DNA of 64,000 nt from Collimonas sp. OK412 (GTDB lineage: Bacteria; Pseudomonadota; Gammaproteobacteria; Burkholderiales; Burkholderiaceae_D), in assembly GCF_900112135.1 (NCBI RefSeq), contig NZ_FOLC01000017.1:47057-111056 (forward strand), written 5' to 3'. The notes beneath the pieces were generated by a model that had not been told where the DNA came from, made no database searches, and worked only from the letters and a program-made list of their open reading frames with translations. Positions 16,528 to 25,388 of the stretch are shown piece by piece; positions within the stretch are counted from its first letter, which is position 1; each line of letters begins with the position of its first letter. The position numbers and the translations under genes were made by a program.

Positions 16528-17769
16528 TTATCCATAGCTGCCGATCCGCTGATTGACCTTGCCGAGCAGCGCTTGCGCGTCATTGAAGAGCGACATGCTC
16601 AGCTGGGCTTGCTTGATGATGCTTTCCAGATCTTGCGCAATCGCGCTAGCTTGCTTGAGTTGAGTTGCCAGTGCAAGAATCTGCTGTCGGGTTGCTGCGC
16701 CAGGGGCCGCTCTATCGCTATCGCGCAGATTCTTGATTTCACTGCGGGTTACCTGCATGAATTGCTGTATTTTCCCTAAATCATGCGGCGCGGATCGATT
16801 GTTCTCGATCAAGCCATGCAGCGATTGCAGATTGGTTGTCAGGCTGGCGCGTTTATCAAGCAGTGTCTGAAGATTGTTTTTTTTGCTGGTGAAAAACCCC
16901 AACTCAGGCATCGACAGCTTTTGCGCTACACCGCTATTCGTACGCCGGAACATGATTGGCGCATCCCGGTACTGCAAATGCAGTTGCTTGAATTTGGCTG
17001 GCGTACCGTCAAAAGGTATCGGAGGCGCTGGCCGCGACGGTGTTGCCAGCCCTTGAGCACGTGCCTGTTGCACCGACAGTTTCGGCACGGCGGCGCGGCG
17101 AGCCGGTGCGGCTGCCGCATGCGTGGGGCCTGGAGATTTTTTCAGTTCTTGCAAAAGCGTATGCAAATCGGCGACAGGCTCCGGTTTTGACTGAACCGGA
17201 GAGTGTTTCAACGCTTCAAACCGTGCAAACAATTCCGCCTGGGAGGGTACAGGGCCACCTTTCAATGCCTGAAACCGGGTAAGTATCTCGGGGTTCAGTC
17301 CGCTACTCTCGGCCAGCCCCGCCAGCCCGGCACGCCCGGCACCAGCATCAGGCCGAGCCGGCCGCGACTGAACGGCGACGGACTCCGGTTTTGACCGAAC
17401 CGGCGGGCGTTTCAACGCTTCAAACCGTGCAAACAATTCTGCCTGGGGGGGTACAGGGCCGCCTTTCAATGCCTGAAACCGGGTAAGTATCTCGGGGCTC
17501 AGCCCACTACTCTCAGCCAGCCCGGCACGCCCAGCGCCAGCGTCAGGCCGAGCCGGCCGCGACTGAACGGAGCGGCCGGCGCGATAAATTGCATGCCTTG
17601 CGGTGCTCGTGCTGTCGCTTTTTTGTCCATTCACCCGCCTCGCCAGGACATCCAATAAGGAGTTACTTTTCCGAGCCGTTTTCTCGCCGGTAGGCAGAGC
17701 TTGCGGTTTTACATGCTGCGCGACACCGGGTGACAGGAATCCGGGGAGACCGAATTTCGGAAATTTCAT
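16528..17769 (-). CDS. Candidate type III effector with repeated L-x-x-R-F-x-A-L-K motifs
   Basis: 413 aa from the ATG at 17769. An upstream ATG at 17799 overlaps the predicted -10 element and is rejected; the chosen ATG has AAGG about eight bases before it. Two near-identical units of 65-68 residues (about 68-200) each contain EILTRFQALKGG and AELFARFEALK, giving four R-F-x-A-L-K helices, with a weaker fifth (LHTLLQELKK). The C-terminal half is helical. A perfect HrpB box with an ideally placed -10 precedes it. The repeats resemble the MIT-interacting motif (MIM1) of eukaryotic ESCRT proteins. No enzymatic domain was seen. Confidence 0.75.
   Translation of the reverse strand: MKFPKFGLPGFLSPGVAQHVKPQALPTGEKTARKSNSLLDVLARRVNGQKSDSTSTARHAIYRAGRSVQSRPARPDAGAGRAGLAESSGLSPEILTRFQALKGGPVPPQAELFARFEALKRPPVRSKPESVAVQSRPARPDAGAGRAGLAGLAESSGLNPEILTRFQALKGGPVPSQAELFARFEALKHSPVQSKPEPVADLHTLLQELKKSPGPTHAAAAPARRAAVPKLSVQQARAQGLATPSRPAPPIPFDGTPAKFKQLHLQYRDAPIMFRRTNSGVAQKLSMPELGFFTSKKNNLQTLLDKRASLTTNLQSLHGLIENNRSAPHDLGKIQQFMQVTRSEIKNLRDSDRAAPGAATRQQILALATQLKQASAIAQDLESIIKQAQLSMSLFNDAQALLGKVNQRIGSYG
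17170..17568. repeat. Tandem repeat of about 201 bp inside the effector gene
   Basis: Two in-frame copies (17374-17568 and 17170-17373) encode nearly the same sequence, starting VQSRPARPDAGAG and ending KPE. Their DNA similarity is high enough to suggest a recent duplication. Confidence 0.85.
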
Positions 17770-17797
17770 GATGGGCACCTTGGAAATGTTTGATGCC

Positions 17798-17858
17798 ATT
17801 GTAGAAGCTGTCCGGGCGCATCCGATCCGTTACGCGAAATTCCGGCATGGATAGCGAA
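17798..17858 (-). promoter_or_regulatory. PIP/hrpII box plus -10 element
   Basis: On the minus strand TTCGC-N15-TTCGC spans 17858-17834. Exactly 30 bases downstream lies TACAAT (17803-17798), which fits YANNRT. This is the best-formed HrpB promoter in the window and fixes the start of the downstream effector. Confidence 0.9.
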
Positions 17859-18079
17859 GTTCTCGTTTGCCGGAAGTTACCGTTGCCGGATCAACTTCCA
17901 GACTGATGCTGGGCAGGGTTATTGCCGATAGAGATTCAGGCCGGCGCCCAGCGCCCAGGTCAAGCTCACGATCTTGCCCTTTTCTTGTGCGCCTGCTGGC
18001 GCCGGCAAACCATTTCATCATCCTGCACATCCTGGTTTGCAGGCAAGCTGCACTGAACGAAGACGCGGCTGGTTTACAG

Positions 18080-19159
18080 TTACAACCGCCTTCCAAAAAC
18101 CTGACGAACCATGTCGTCGGAATATCTATAGTTCCATCTGAGTTCAACGCCGGCGGGAATATCGCGGGTGGCAAAAAAAGCGCGGATCGAAAATTTTCCG
18201 CCGATATCCGACTCGACGTCAAAAGCAACCGGCTCGACATTGTAAGCGTCAGGCGATTGCCGGGCGCAACGGCCGGATTCGTCATATTCGAGCGAAGTGT
18301 TCATCATCGCCAGGATATTTTCGCCATCCAGGAACGAGACTGCAGCACCGCTGATCGACGAAATCGCAAACGAGTCGGAACGCAACATGAAATACATCGC
18401 GGGTGTCATCAGGCGGCCGCCGTAGACCCCGACGCACTCCCCTTTCTGCACCGGACGGACGGTGAAAACGCCTCTTTCGCCGAGCAGGCTCGATTCCCTC
18501 GGGTCCTGCAGGTCGCCGGCTTCGATGAGCCGGCATTGAAGCATCGAATGATAATGCGCCATTCTCGCCTGCGCAGTTGCCAGCGGGTCAATCAACGGCC
18601 AGACTGCATCGGCCGAAACGACTTCCCCCGATGCGGTGGGCTGCGACTGCCATATTTTCCGGATCATCACAGGCCGGGATTCGGCGTCGCGGAAAGGATA
18701 TCTGCCGTCCAGCTCGGGGGAATACGGCAGGCGCTCGATTGCGCAGTGTACTTGCAAACCATGGAATTCCTTGAGCAGCCAGTATGCCCCGTATCGGACC
18801 AGCAACCACATTTCGCAAGCTCTTTCAAGTTCGGCGTTGCCGCGGAAATTGTCCATGATGTCGCAGCGGATGCTGTTCTCGTCGTCAGTCAATTCTCCTT
18901 CAACCTGGGCGCCCGCCTCCCAGCTGACGTCTACACCGGCAGCTTGCAGCGCCGCGCGCATTGCCGGCGTGAGTATCCCCTGAATTTCGCCGCGCAGAGC
19001 TGGCACCATTTCGAACAGAAACTCATGCTGTTCCGCCACGTTAGGAAATTCATCAACATCATTCAGGCGCAGATGGATGTATTCGCGCAATCTTCTGCAT
19101 TCCGTCGCGATCCGTGATGCGCGCACGCTGTTTTCACTAATTGAAATTACAGCACTCAT
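18080..19159 (-). CDS. SET-domain protein, candidate type III effector (protein lysine methyltransferase)
   Basis: 359 aa. Residues 227-348 read as a SET domain: GERGVFTVRPVQKGECVGVYGG (SAM-binding start, 227-248), MMNTSLEYD near 286 in place of the NHS motif, and IPAGVELRWNYRYS near 334-347 in place of GEELxxDY. The N-terminal 200 residues are helical with no domain recognised. AAGGAG precedes the ATG. SET effectors that methylate host histones are known from Legionella, Chlamydia and Bordetella. The gene lies 26 bp downstream of the lytic transglycosylase on the same strand, inside the effector island. Confidence 0.72.
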   Translation of the reverse strand: MSAVISISENSVRASRIATECRRLREYIHLRLNDVDEFPNVAEQHEFLFEMVPALRGEIQGILTPAMRAALQAAGVDVSWEAGAQVEGELTDDENSIRCDIMDNFRGNAELERACEMWLLVRYGAYWLLKEFHGLQVHCAIERLPYSPELDGRYPFRDAESRPVMIRKIWQSQPTASGEVVSADAVWPLIDPLATAQARMAHYHSMLQCRLIEAGDLQDPRESSLLGERGVFTVRPVQKGECVGVYGGRLMTPAMYFMLRSDSFAISSISGAAVSFLDGENILAMMNTSLEYDESGRCARQSPDAYNVEPVAFDVESDIGGKFSIRAFFATRDIPAGVELRWNYRYSDDMVRQVFGRRL

Positions 19160-19185
19160 AACAATTCTCCTTGCCTCTTTTTGAA

Positions 19186-19704
19186 CTACGGTTTCACGTT
19201 TAATTTTTGAGCGGCTGCACGGCGTTGATCCCCGGCAGCTGGCGGGATTTCGCCCCAGGCGGCGACGATGCGCTGGATACGCTGCGCATATGCGTCACGT
19301 TCCGGCAGCGTCTCCGAATGATAGGCGCCGACCGCCTTCCAGCTGTTGCCGTATTTGCTTACCATCCGTCGCAGATGCCAGGCCGCGATGTAAACATTCT
19401 GGCAAGGTTGCAGCAAGGTCTGCCGGTGAACGCCGTACTTGGCGAGTTCGGCAAGATGAACCGAGTTGATCTGCATGACGCCATAGTCGGTAGAGCCGTT
19501 CGCGTTGACATGAATCGCATCGGCTCTGTTATGGGATTCTTGCCAGGCAATTGCCCGCAGTATGGTCGGATTCACGTTTTGGTAAAGCGCCGCGTCGTCG
19601 AAACAATCAGCGCGAGCGACGTCAGTCGGCAGCAGCATCGACGCCAGACCGGACAAGACGATCCAGCCGATGCGGCAAGCAGCACAATTTTTTTTTGTTT
19701 TCAC
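19186..19704 (-). CDS. T3SS-associated lytic transglycosylase (IpgF/HpaH-like)
   Basis: 172 aa. A signal peptide ends near residue 32 (VARADC). The SLT domain carries the catalytic Glu in RAIAWQESHNR near 53-58, and the motifs DYGVMQINS near 72 and WHLRRMVSKYG near 108. Such enzymes act in the periplasm, opening peptidoglycan so the secretion apparatus can be built. It precedes the SET-domain gene and may form an operon with it. No perfect HrpB box was found directly upstream; transcription may come from the box at 20349-20373. Confidence 0.85.
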   Translation of the reverse strand: MKTKKNCAACRIGWIVLSGLASMLLPTDVARADCFDDAALYQNVNPTILRAIAWQESHNRADAIHVNANGSTDYGVMQINSVHLAELAKYGVHRQTLLQPCQNVYIAAWHLRRMVSKYGNSWKAVGAYHSETLPERDAYAQRIQRIVAAWGEIPPAAGDQRRAAAQKLNVKP

Positions 19705-19856
19705 TATTAATCTACGCTGTCATGTACTTCAATGAAAACTGAAATGGGGGGCATAAAAAAACAGGTGACGCGTTCTTCGGCATCACGACACGGTCGATGT
19801 GCGGATTCCGAAGATTGACGCGATCGCTATCGCGCCCGGTCACCTGCTGGTCCAGC

Positions 19857-20051
19857 TCAGATGGCGAACTTGCTATCGACGTTCTTGCTTCTCAGCCGAT
19901 CACTCAGCCGACGGCTATGTTCAATCAACAGCACGCGATCATCGCCGCTACGGCATTTCGGCTGCTCTGAATCGAAGCGCGTCATCCCGCCGAAGATCGA
20001 AGTGAACTCAAGCTGGCGATACGGTCTCAGGTGGATGCTGTCAAAACGCAT
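19857..20051 (-). CDS. Possible small protein overlapping the end of the 80-aa gene
   Basis: 64 codons. Its ATG lies within the last codons of the upstream gene (GATGCGTTTTGA), an arrangement typical of translational coupling. It reads MRFDSIHLRPYRQL and is basic, with no recognised domain. Codon use resembles the neighbouring genes. It fills part of an otherwise empty stretch between the 80-aa gene and the transglycosylase. There is no independent ribosome-binding site, so it could be spurious. Confidence 0.4.
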   Translation of the reverse strand: MRFDSIHLRPYRQLEFTSIFGGMTRFDSEQPKCRSGDDRVLLIEHSRRLSDRLRSKNVDSKFAI

Positions 20052-20283
20052 CTGGATCCTCGGCCTTAAGATCCGCATTGACTTCTTTCGCTTGCGCTAT
20101 CGATTTCTGCATGATAGAGATAGCGAAGTTAACTATCAAAGCATTCAGCTGGTCCTGATTCTGGGTATTGGAATCATCCTTTTTTTTATTTTTTTTAGAA
20201 TTGTTCGTTTCGTCAGGTTTGTGCGTAGTGTCAGGTGCGTGCGTGGTAGGTGACGAATGATTATTTACGGAATGGTGGCCCAT
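20041..20283 (-). CDS. Small hydrophilic protein under HrpB control
   Basis: 80 aa. Residues 1-42 are His/Asn/Thr/Lys-rich and disordered; residues 45-70 form one amphipathic helix (LNALIVNFAISIMQKSIAQA). GGAG sits seven bases before the ATG. A perfect HrpB box is 66 bp upstream. Size and layout would suit a secreted harpin-like or filament-associated component, but no family is recognised. Confidence 0.65.
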   Translation of the reverse strand: MGHHSVNNHSSPTTHAPDTTHKPDETNNSKKNKKKDDSNTQNQDQLNALIVNFAISIMQKSIAQAKEVNADLKAEDPDAF

Positions 20284-20348
20284 TTAAATCTCCAAGAGTT
20301 AGAAGGAACTCAACGATCGCAGATCGGCGCCGCGACCGGCATGCAAGC

Positions 20349-20373
20349 ACGAATGCAGGGATTGCAAAACGAA
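20349..20373 (-). promoter_or_regulatory. PIP/hrpII box upstream of 80-aa gene
   Basis: On the minus strand TTCGT, 15 bases, TTCGT: a perfect match. Thirty bases downstream GATCGT differs from YANNRT only at the first base. Confidence 0.82.
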
Positions 20374-20465
20374 ATTGAAAATGCCGCCCGGCGCTGCCTG
20401 GATATTCGACATTTCTCTTAAGGAGAAAAAACCCGAACTTGCACACACACATGCACATGGCCGCA

Positions 20466-23400
20466 TCATGCTTTTTGCTTTCCTGGCGCTGTCATATCGT
20501 CCACCGGCGCAGCGGGATTGCCGCCTAGTGCAGTGAATTTATCCACCAAGGCTTGTTCCCACACCATGTAGGAAGAGGTTTGCGCAAAACCCTTGAGTTT
20601 GCCCAACAACTGGTCAACCGTGTTTTTCTCCGCCTTGCCGGCCGACAGGTGGCTGCTGCCGTCTGCCTTGGTCGCCAACTTGTATTGGCGGTCGTCGGCA
20701 TAGGCGGCACGGTGAAACACATGCAATAGATTGCCGGCGCTGTGTCCCTCCCCGCTGACATTCATTTTAAGCGCCGTATGCTTGCCGTCCTGGTTGCGAA
20801 TCGCGTAAAACCCGTCGTCCCCGACACCTATCATTACGGCCGGCTCTGCATGCAGCGACACTTTGTCGTAAGTCTTGTTTATGTCGATCCGGCTCTCCAT
20901 GTCGATTTCATGTCCGGCCCCGTCCTTGATCCTGACCATGCTGATCGGCTTGCGCAACATGCTGGCGGCGGTCCAGGCAAGCAATTCGCCTGGCATGCCG
21001 TCGACGGCCGTCAGGGCCTGGTCGGAATGATCGGGAAAGGCCGCAGAAATATCGGCTGCCTGTTTGCGGACGGCAGCCTTTTGCTCCGCTTCACGGACGC
21101 CGGTTGGCGTTTCGTAGTAGCCGTTCAGCAGACGGAAATGCTCATGGTGGATATTCTTGGTGGCGTCATCCAGATGCGCCACGATGGGATCGCCGCGCAA
21201 GATCGCGGCATGGATCGCGTCCTTGGTGGTGCGCGGCGAGAAATCCGATGTATATGGATGGCGCCAGCGTGCATGCTGGGTGCTCGGTGAAGAAGTTTCG
21301 AGAGGTTTGCCAAGAAAATAATTCTTGGTCGGTGCGACATAGATGGCTTGCCTGCTTTGGGCATCGTAAGTGTGGAAATGCCCGGATTCAGGATGAACCA
21401 TTGAGGCGCCATCATCGGCTTCGGTTAATTTTCCCTCAAGAAAATCACAATATCTTTTTTCCAGTTTCCCGGTATCGATGCTGTCCATGTACACCACCTG
21501 GCCGATGTCTTTTTTCAGATCCTGCGATTCGCCCGGCTGGAGTTGCGGCTTAGGCGGTGATTTGTCGACATGCCGGATGCTGTACAGGGCGCCTGGCAAG
21601 ACAATCACTTCGGCTTGTCCCAGATCGGATTCGGCGGAAATATTCAGGGCCGTCTGCTGGCGCATCACCAGGCGTTGATTTTGTGCTTTTGGCGCAGCGC
21701 CAAAACCAAGCGCTTGCCCGAATGCCGCTGCCAGCCGGCTCGACATTGAGGCCGACAATATTTCGGTCAGCGTGGCGACGTCGCCGGTCGCAACATGCCA
21801 ATCAGGGGTATCTGCGGTTTTACGTTCTACGTAGGGAGCTTCGGTCACCACGGCACGCTGCACGATGGCGGGAAATTTCTTTGAATGCAATGCGCCCAGA
21901 TTGATATGGATCGCCTCGATCGGGTCGAAATGCTCTTCCCCGCCCATGCGATGGCTCTCTGACGGCCCCTCGGTATTGCCCGGCTTGTTCATGATGTTGT
22001 AGACAAAGTCGATGCCCGGCACTACCGGCTGATGCTTGGCCTGCCCGGTGTTTTCCCAGCGCAGCGGATAATGAAAATATTGTGACTCGATGGTGTAGTC
22101 GCGTACCGCCTGCATGATGTTTTTCTGCAGCTCGCGGGACAAGTCCGGCTTGGACATGCGCATGGAATCAAGTCCTGGGCCTTTCAACATCGCTTCGTGA
22201 GTCGGCAGCGCATAGGCTTGCGCGTTCCAGCTCCAGGTGGTGAGCGTCTTGGGAATCTTTGCCGAGTCGCTCAGGCCGAACGGCGCTGCGGTCGCGCCCG
22301 CCGGATGCGCCTTGCCGTCGAAACTGACGTTAACCGGATAGGCGCTGTAACCCGGCGTATCCTTGGTTGCCTGTTGCATGTACAGCGTGTGGTCCTGGTC
22401 CAGCCTGGCCATGTAGGCTGCCGACTTCGGCGGCAATTGACTTCGATTGTTTTGCACCGGTTGCGCCGTTGGCATATTGCCGGGTCCTGGCTGGCTGCTG
22501 CTGGAAGCTCCCTGCGCGGTCAGGTTGGCGACCATCTCCGTCATCGTCTGTTCCAGCTGCCCCAGGTATTCCTGTTGCTGCTCCGGCGCCATCTGGTGAA
22601 ACGCGATGGCGTCCTGCACCGCCATGATTTCGCCGTCTATCCGTCCTTTTGGCTTGAGCATGATGCGATTGCTCCACTGCTTGACCTGTTCCAGGCTGTC
22701 GGTGACGGAAAAAACAGCGTCGCGAATCTTCTTGATGTCGCCAAAATGGGCTCCCATCCGGTCGCCGATGGCGGCGACGTCGTTGGCAAAGCCAAGCAGC
22801 ACTGAAATGGCGTTGTTGAAACCGCGTTCACGCTCAATCTGGCCGTCATAGGCGCCGGCATTGCGTCCCACGATGCCCAAGCCATTGAGCACCGTTGCCA
22901 CGATGGGCAACACCAGCTTGTCCAGGCTGCGGGTTGCCAGGCGCGTCACGATAGCTTCGCGATAGTCGGCAACAACCGTATCCGGATTGAATTTCGTCGA
23001 ATTGTAAGTATTGCCCAAAGAACGGAACGTCACGTCGTTGAAGAAGCGCACAATCGCCCGTGCACTGTGTGCGGCCGGATGGTTTTCCTCTTCGCCGATA
23101 CGATTTTTCCATAACTGGTCTATACCGGCATTGACCAGCGAGGCGGCCAGCAGTCCGGCGACATCTGCCTTGCTGCCGCGGTTGAAGCCGAAGCCCTTCT
23201 GCACCAAGAGATTGCTGACCAGGCGGGTGAACTCTGGAATGGCAGGCACCAGCAAATCATTCAGCAGGACGGAGGCCTTGGTTTCGCGGTCCTTGGTTTG
23301 CGCCGGAACAAATTTGCCGACGAAAGAGAAAACATGGGTTAACGCTTCCTGCACCACCACCATCGACGTGATCGCACAAAACAACACTTCGGGGCTGACG

Positions 23401-25226
23401 CTTTGTCCGCCAGCCGCGCTGAAACCGTGCGAACCGCCTGCGATGGCGCCGTTCGGCGCGTGCTTGTAGAATTTCAGCGCGTCGTTGAGCCCGACCACGA
23501 CGGCGGCGGTGACAAAGGATTTGGTCGCCAGGTTCAAGGTATAAGTGATTGCTCCCCTGCCGCCGGCCAGCGTCGGCGCCATGGTTGCCGCTCCTAGCAT
23601 CAGCTTGGCCAACGATTGCCCATGTCCCGCCAGCACCTCGGTGGCAGAGGTCGCAGCGTCGGCGACGGTGTCGCCGGTAAACCGCCTGATGCCGCCCGCG
23701 GCAGATGCCAATGCGGCGGCAGGAGGGCCTTTCAGCAAAGGCCCGGCCTTGAGCTTGTCGCCGGTCGACAGGATCAATTCCGAATCGGGAAAACCATCCT
23801 TGCTGCCGGTCTTGCCGGTATCGCGGCCTTGATACGAATAGACGTCGACATCGACTCGTGCATGAACCGTCTCGTCCGCGCCAAACGCCCTGCCGGAGGC
23901 ATGGCCTGACAGCGCCGGCTGCGGGTTGATGAGCGACATCTTAATGCCGTTGTCGCCAAGCACAAGCCGATGCACGGCCTCATCTTCGGTGGTGATATGC
24001 AGCGTGACATCCGCGCGCGGCGCGGGGCCGCGTTCCAGATCGGCCCAGCTGCGCAGCTTGGCGCCCTTGACACCCATTTCCTGCCCGGCCGGCCCCATCA
24101 CTTCGATGCTTTTGATACCTTGGATGTCGGCCAGCACCGCGCCATCCATATTGACCGAAGTCGGATGGCCTGCTTCGTTTTTGCCGGGTGTTACCTGCTT
24201 TTCTTTCTTGAAGATCAGCAAATGGTTTTCAATCTTGTTATGGTCCATATAGATGGGGAAAAACCCGTCCCCATCGCGCGTCCCGACGCCGTGCGGCATG
24301 GCATGCTCGGCATTGGCCCAGGTGCTTCTGCGCGGCAGCGGCGAAGGATTCGGCGGCAGCAGCATGAACTTGCCGTCGGATTCCTTGGCGTCCCTGCGAG
24401 CCGACAGCGGCGAACGCTCGGACAAAGCCATGATTGCGCTGCGCAAGGGTGTTTCCATTTCAGTGGCCGCAGCCTTTGCTTTTCCCTTGTCCTTGACCGC
24501 GGCGCCCGGCGCTGCGTTGATTTCTTCCAGCGCGAGATCCAGCTCTTCCAGTTTCACGGGCCGGCCGCCATAGCCCACTACGAATAAACGCCGCTCGGTC
24601 CCGGTATTGCTGACGCGCACGGTGTCAGCCACCACTTTCAGCCTTTCCATCACGGTGAACCTGCCATCCCTTGCCGGAATCATCAGCACGCCGGCGGCGT
24701 CATTGAGGCTGCGCAAATTCCGTCCGGCAGAGGCGGATGGCGAGAACACTGCCTGATGCTTGCGCGTGAATTGATCAAACTGGGTCTGCGTGACGCCGTG
24801 ATCGTTTTTCTCCTGGTCCAGTGCGGTCGGCGCTGCATCCAGGACAGCGGCAGCGGGATCAGTAGCGGCCGCAGACCTGGTGAAGATGGCGCCGGCGAAA
24901 TTGGCGATCGCATGGTAGGTGGCGTCAAGCGTCTGGCCACCCTGCGCGACTGCGTTCCAGCCGCCGTTGGAAAGCGCCCTCAGGTGGTTGCGCGGCGCAA
25001 AGGAAGAGATTGCCGTGACACCTCGCTGGAGATAGCTGGGCGGCAAACCGGTTGCGCCTGCCGCTGATTCCGATGAACGCTCTCGGGTCCTGCCGGCGCC
25101 GCTTCCGGATTGCACATCGGCATGGCTGGGAGTAGCAGCTTCGGTAAGCAACGGCGATGGGGAATTGATTCGATCGATGGTCATGAGTAAAGTGAAGACG
25201 TGGCTTTTGGTCACGACCCCAGACAT
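20466..25226 (-). CDS. Giant type III effector candidate with ADP-ribosyltransferase-like domain
   Basis: 1586 aa from ATG 25226; the ATG at 25184 (MTIDRINS) is an alternative, and neither has a clear ribosome-binding site. The N-terminus is Ser/Ala/Gly-rich. Hydrophobic segments lie around residues 540-650. Residues 1120-1215 show the order expected of an R-S-E mono-ADP-ribosyltransferase: VQRAVV with R1124, GDVATLTEILSAS with S1158-A-S1160, and GQAEVIVLPGALYSI with Q1204-A-E1206. Spacings (34 and 46 residues) suit that fold. The function of the remaining 1400 residues is unknown. It is driven by the HrpB box at 25283-25307. Confidence 0.72.
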   Translation of the reverse strand: MSGVVTKSHVFTLLMTIDRINSPSPLLTEAATPSHADVQSGSGAGRTRERSSESAAGATGLPPSYLQRGVTAISSFAPRNHLRALSNGGWNAVAQGGQTLDATYHAIANFAGAIFTRSAAATDPAAAVLDAAPTALDQEKNDHGVTQTQFDQFTRKHQAVFSPSASAGRNLRSLNDAAGVLMIPARDGRFTVMERLKVVADTVRVSNTGTERRLFVVGYGGRPVKLEELDLALEEINAAPGAAVKDKGKAKAAATEMETPLRSAIMALSERSPLSARRDAKESDGKFMLLPPNPSPLPRRSTWANAEHAMPHGVGTRDGDGFFPIYMDHNKIENHLLIFKKEKQVTPGKNEAGHPTSVNMDGAVLADIQGIKSIEVMGPAGQEMGVKGAKLRSWADLERGPAPRADVTLHITTEDEAVHRLVLGDNGIKMSLINPQPALSGHASGRAFGADETVHARVDVDVYSYQGRDTGKTGSKDGFPDSELILSTGDKLKAGPLLKGPPAAALASAAGGIRRFTGDTVADAATSATEVLAGHGQSLAKLMLGAATMAPTLAGGRGAITYTLNLATKSFVTAAVVVGLNDALKFYKHAPNGAIAGGSHGFSAAGGQSVSPEVLFCAITSMVVVQEALTHVFSFVGKFVPAQTKDRETKASVLLNDLLVPAIPEFTRLVSNLLVQKGFGFNRGSKADVAGLLAASLVNAGIDQLWKNRIGEEENHPAAHSARAIVRFFNDVTFRSLGNTYNSTKFNPDTVVADYREAIVTRLATRSLDKLVLPIVATVLNGLGIVGRNAGAYDGQIERERGFNNAISVLLGFANDVAAIGDRMGAHFGDIKKIRDAVFSVTDSLEQVKQWSNRIMLKPKGRIDGEIMAVQDAIAFHQMAPEQQQEYLGQLEQTMTEMVANLTAQGASSSSQPGPGNMPTAQPVQNNRSQLPPKSAAYMARLDQDHTLYMQQATKDTPGYSAYPVNVSFDGKAHPAGATAAPFGLSDSAKIPKTLTTWSWNAQAYALPTHEAMLKGPGLDSMRMSKPDLSRELQKNIMQAVRDYTIESQYFHYPLRWENTGQAKHQPVVPGIDFVYNIMNKPGNTEGPSESHRMGGEEHFDPIEAIHINLGALHSKKFPAIVQRAVVTEAPYVERKTADTPDWHVATGDVATLTEILSASMSSRLAAAFGQALGFGAAPKAQNQRLVMRQQTALNISAESDLGQAEVIVLPGALYSIRHVDKSPPKPQLQPGESQDLKKDIGQVVYMDSIDTGKLEKRYCDFLEGKLTEADDGASMVHPESGHFHTYDAQSRQAIYVAPTKNYFLGKPLETSSPSTQHARWRHPYTSDFSPRTTKDAIHAAILRGDPIVAHLDDATKNIHHEHFRLLNGYYETPTGVREAEQKAAVRKQAADISAAFPDHSDQALTAVDGMPGELLAWTAASMLRKPISMVRIKDGAGHEIDMESRIDINKTYDKVSLHAEPAVMIGVGDDGFYAIRNQDGKHTALKMNVSGEGHSAGNLLHVFHRAAYADDRQYKLATKADGSSHLSAGKAEKNTVDQLLGKLKGFAQTSSYMVWEQALVDKFTALGGNPAAPVDDMTAPGKQKA

Positions 25227-25244
25227 AGTTAATCGGATTGAGGA

Positions 25245-25307
25245 ACTCTAGCTTTACGCGCCGCGCACGCACGATGATCGCAACGAAGGCAGTTATCTGT
25301 CAGCGAA
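25245..25307 (-). promoter_or_regulatory. PIP/hrpII box plus -10 element for the 1586-aa gene
   Basis: TTCGC-N15-TTCGT on the minus strand at 25307-25283, followed 32 bases later by TAGAGT (25250-25245), a full YANNRT match. Confidence 0.88.
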
Positions 25308-25388
25308 ACTACATGCTGCCGGTGAGCGTCTTGTCCGCGCCGTCCGGGCGCTGAGCGCTGCACCATGGACGATGGACGACGAATTCAA

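Noticed and set aside
17867..19117. 416-codon frame on the + strand
   Set aside because: Antisense to the SET-domain gene, which has a ribosome-binding site and recognisable motifs.
19705..19856. Search for a HrpB box directly upstream of the transglycosylase
   Set aside because: Only single CGAA half-sites without the 15-base spacing were found.
20550..21000. OTU-protease-like stretch near the C-terminus of the 1586-aa protein (MPGELLAWTAASMLRKPISM)
   Set aside because: The pattern is vague, the expected catalytic His position is Gly (DDGFYAI) and no catalytic Cys motif was found.
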